Source: an uncultured Alphaproteobacteria bacterium
GTDB taxonomy: Bacteria; Pseudomonadota; Alphaproteobacteria; Rhodobacterales; Rhodobacteraceae
NCBI GenBank assembly: GCA_902596985.1
Contig: CACJWR010000002.1
Span: 43,554 to 107,553, forward strand
DNA: 64,000 nt
Direction: 5' to 3'
Notes under the pieces: generated by a model
What the model saw: only the letters and a program-made list of their open reading frames with translations
Told to the model about the DNA's origin: nothing
Database searches by the model: none
Shown: positions 62,293 to 64,000 of the stretch, piece after piece
How positions within the stretch are numbered: the first letter of the stretch is position 1
Layout of the letters: each line of letters opens with the position of its first letter
Position numbers and translations under genes: made by a program

Positions 62293-62868
62293 TTACTGGG
62301 TCAATTCGTTGACTACTCCTACGCCAACAAGAATTAAAATATTCATTATTACGTTTTTTTGCCGATCACTGAGGCGATAAATTGTCCTCACCATAATCGC
62401 TTCCACTATCTGATCTAACAACTTTATAAGAAATGCACATTTTCTATACACTATATGAGCAAGCTTTTTTGATTGAGTTAATAAATAATTTAAATTGGAA
62501 TTACTCTCACTATGTATCTCTTCACCATTTTCGTACCTAGATAAAAACACAATAGTGCCATCCTCACTGAATTGCTTGCATACACCATGACGGACATTAT
62601 TTTTAAATTGTTCAACAGCTTGAATTTGACCGTCTGGGTAGTAAAAAAATATCTCCCCACTACAACCTCCTTCTTCAAAAAAAGCTTGATGGGCAACGTT
62701 TCCATTTGACCAGTAAAAAGTGCAAGCACCATCATATTTGCCTTCTTTTAGTGAGTATTCGCAGTATAGAGACCCATCTTCATTGTGGTACTCAAAATGA
62801 CCATCAGCAAGTTCGTCTGTTCCCTCATAATACATACGGTCATTTCTTTTTTCTAAGTTGTGTTTCAT
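62293..62868 (-). CDS. MORN-variant repeat protein with C-terminal membrane module
   Basis: This 191-residue protein has about five MORN/YwqK-like repeats (DGHFEYHNEDGSLYCEY, YDGACTFYWSNGNVAHQ, SGEIFFYYPDGQIQAVEQ, HGVCKQFSEDGTIVFLSRY) over residues 20-115. Then comes the module QIVEAIMVRTIYRLSDRQK with a final hydrophobic helix, shared with the 61457 gene. YwqK-family proteins are annotated as antitoxins in some databases, but no toxin partner is identified here. Confidence 0.65.
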   Translation of the reverse strand: MKHNLEKRNDRMYYEGTDELADGHFEYHNEDGSLYCEYSLKEGKYDGACTFYWSNGNVAHQAFFEEGGCSGEIFFYYPDGQIQAVEQFKNNVRHGVCKQFSEDGTIVFLSRYENGEEIHSESNSNLNYLLTQSKKLAHIVYRKCAFLIKLLDQIVEAIMVRTIYRLSDRQKNVIMNILILVGVGVVNELTQ

Positions 62869-62888
62869 TTAAAAATTACCGGCTCGTT

Positions 62889-63122
62889 CTACAAGTTCTC
62901 TTTAAGTTTATTCCAGTCATCTTTATCAAGACTTTGAAAATGTTGCCCAGCATCTGCAAATCGAATTGCTCTCTCATTTTTATCTGAGTTACTGTGCGAG
63001 TTTTCTAGGAGGTCTTTTAAAGAAAGGTTCATTAATATCTCTTCAGCATCTTTTCCGCAATTAGCTTCAATTTCAATAGAACCGTAAATAACGTCTTTCC
63101 AATCAAATCTGTATTTGTTCAA
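62889..63122 (-). CDS. small acidic protein, 77 residues, unknown
   Basis: The start is TTG 63122 with GGAG six bases upstream. The peptide (NKYRFDWKDVIYGSIEIEAN, later LSLKDLLENS) is acidic with one Cys and no membrane helix. It resembles small immunity-type proteins in size and charge only; no family assigned. Divergent from the right-edge gene by 112 bases. Confidence 0.5.
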   Translation of the reverse strand: MNKYRFDWKDVIYGSIEIEANCGKDAEEILMNLSLKDLLENSHSNSDKNERAIRFADAGQHFQSLDKDDWNKLKENL

Positions 63123-63234
63123 TTAAAACTCCTATATCTTATATCTGATTTATCAAACTAAGAAAAGTATACCATGCAGATCTATAATTTCTAATTCCAT
63201 TGACAGACCTGAGAAATAAAAACAAAATTTGTAG

Positions 63235-64000
63235 ATGAAATACAGCGATTACGAATATACCTTTGAAGGAAATGTTCACGCAACATTTTTGAAAGGTGCA
63301 TCTGACGAAACAGTAATTTCTTGGCTAAAAGAGAATAGTAAGAACGAAAATCCTTTATATGGATTTAGAGAGCACTACGAACCCATATGGGCATCATCAT
63401 CTATCAAACTAAAGCTAGCAGTAGCTAATTACGGAACGGATAGGAAAACTCTTATGGGACTATTGAAATCCAAAGAGGAACCTTTGATTAAGGCTGCTGT
63501 TTTAAGAAACCCTGCCTTTGGAAACGCAATAAATAGATGGCGAGGATTCGAAAGTAAAGAAATTATTGATCTCTATAAGAAAGATAGAGACTTATTTTTT
63601 CAGATGTTTTACAACCCATGCTTACGCCACGAATTTCTCACAGAAATCTTTCAGGGAGTAGGTGATTTCAAAGCTATTACGAAAAGGCACCTTTTAGGCA
63701 TTTTAGATCAATTAGTCGATGAACATAGTCCTCGTAAAGCGAGAGATATATATTTCTCTGACGAAAACAATAAAAAGCTATATTACGAGTACGGTGCGTA
63801 TGAATATAAGAGCCTACTTGAGGCGATTGGAAAGTTTATACTTGAATATGATTTACCAGCAGCAAAAAAGAAACGTGAACATATTTGGGATCCCTGTTGG
63901 ATTTTTTCAAAGTTTTTTGATCGTGTAAAGGAAAGTGATTTTGAAATAGCAGGTAATCCTGAATTACTTCGCAATTTCTACACGGAAAACTTTACGGAAA
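63235..64000 (+). CDS. HEAT/LRV-like protein, 3' end outside window
   Basis: An open frame from ATG 63235 runs to the right edge without a stop (255 codons visible). It begins MKYSDYEYTFEGNVHATFLK. The stretch IKLKLAVANYGTDRKTLMGL followed by PLIKAAVLRNPAF resembles variant leucine-rich or HEAT-type helical repeats. No catalytic motif is evident. No strong ribosome-binding site. Function unknown. Confidence 0.6.
   Translation, partial: MKYSDYEYTFEGNVHATFLKGASDETVISWLKENSKNENPLYGFREHYEPIWASSSIKLKLAVANYGTDRKTLMGLLKSKEEPLIKAAVLRNPAFGNAINRWRGFESKEIIDLYKKDRDLFFQMFYNPCLRHEFLTEIFQGVGDFKAITKRHLLGILDQLVDEHSPRKARDIYFSDENNKKLYYEYGAYEYKSLLEAIGKFILEYDLPAAKKKREHIWDPCWIFSKFFDRVKESDFEIAGNPELLRNFYTENFTE

Noticed and set aside
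62706..62987. 93-codon plus-strand open frame
   Set aside because: It is antisense to the MORN protein and the small acidic gene, with no supporting signal.
50837..64000. Right attachment site of the island
   Set aside because: No copy of the tRNA-Ser 3' end was found by reading; the right end is probably outside the window.
1..64000. CRISPR array, transposase or complete insertion sequence
   Set aside because: No spaced identical repeats and no transposase motif were seen on either strand.

Overview
The window looks like the chromosome of a low-G+C, probably marine alphaproteobacterium. Supporting signs are the compact co-directional operons, the homogentisate locus that carries a DUF2783 protein, the Liv-type amino-acid importer, and the many acyl-CoA genes. 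The order or genus cannot be fixed from the sequence alone. No rRNA, CRISPR array, transposase or complete insertion sequence was seen.

Region 1 (1-13,060, + strand) is a surface-glycan locus. It holds a WecC-type dehydrogenase cut by the left edge, a frameshifted FkbM-like methyltransferase, and a WbpG/HisH2/HisF2-type amidotransferase trio that should add an amidino or amino group to a sugar. Next come a bi-domain oxidoreductase, a heparinase II/III-like protein and a GT4 glycosyltransferase. A PglE/PglD/PglC-like set (LegC-type aminotransferase, NeuD-type acyltransferase, initiating phosphosugar transferase) follows, and then a probable 2-oxoglutarate/Fe(II) oxygenase. A decayed gene fragment and a cupin gene mark the end of the locus.

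Region 2 (14,100-20,270) is a minus-strand homogentisate operon: hmgA, fahA, a metallo-beta-lactamase-fold protein, a FAD monooxygenase and DUF2783. Two small genes and a long intergenic region follow. That region contains a perfect 13-bp palindrome and a G+C-rich hairpin patch.

Region 3 (20,700-50,650) is devoted to CoA-linked catabolism. It contains an AlkK-like acyl-CoA ligase, an amidase, a thioesterase and a family VIII-like serine hydrolase, followed by a livKHMGF-type importer with a terminator after livK. A plus-strand operon follows (MaoC, thiolase, nitronate monooxygenase, ACAD, histidine phosphatase, APH-like kinase, TesB). It converges on a nine-gene minus-strand operon (GST, two crotonases, DsbA-like isomerase, MDR reductase, acyl-CoA ligase, 3-hydroxyacyl-CoA dehydrogenase, two SDRs). 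The adjacent ACAD11-like dehydrogenase and APH kinase suggest 4-hydroxyacyl-CoA breakdown. A DAO-family oxidase, a crotonase, an Asn-heptad coiled-coil protein and an alcohol dehydrogenase complete the region.

Region 4 (50,747-64,000, right end open) is a genomic island next to tRNA-Ser(UGA). A P4-type integrase and an AlpA-like regulator come first, preceded by phased repeats that look like recombinase or excisionase binding sites. The cargo is mostly unrecognised and rich in repeats and small membrane proteins: an exported ankyrin protein, an eight-gene minus-strand operon of tiny proteins, and a divergent ECF-like sigma factor with a membrane anti-sigma-like protein. That pair converges on an exported Sel1-repeat/caspase protein (HG/DSC dyad). 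Beyond are a restriction-enzyme-like fragment, a MORN protein, an HD protein and paralogous membrane modules. The sigma/anti-sigma/caspase unit and its small-protein families are the best candidates for an undescribed system.
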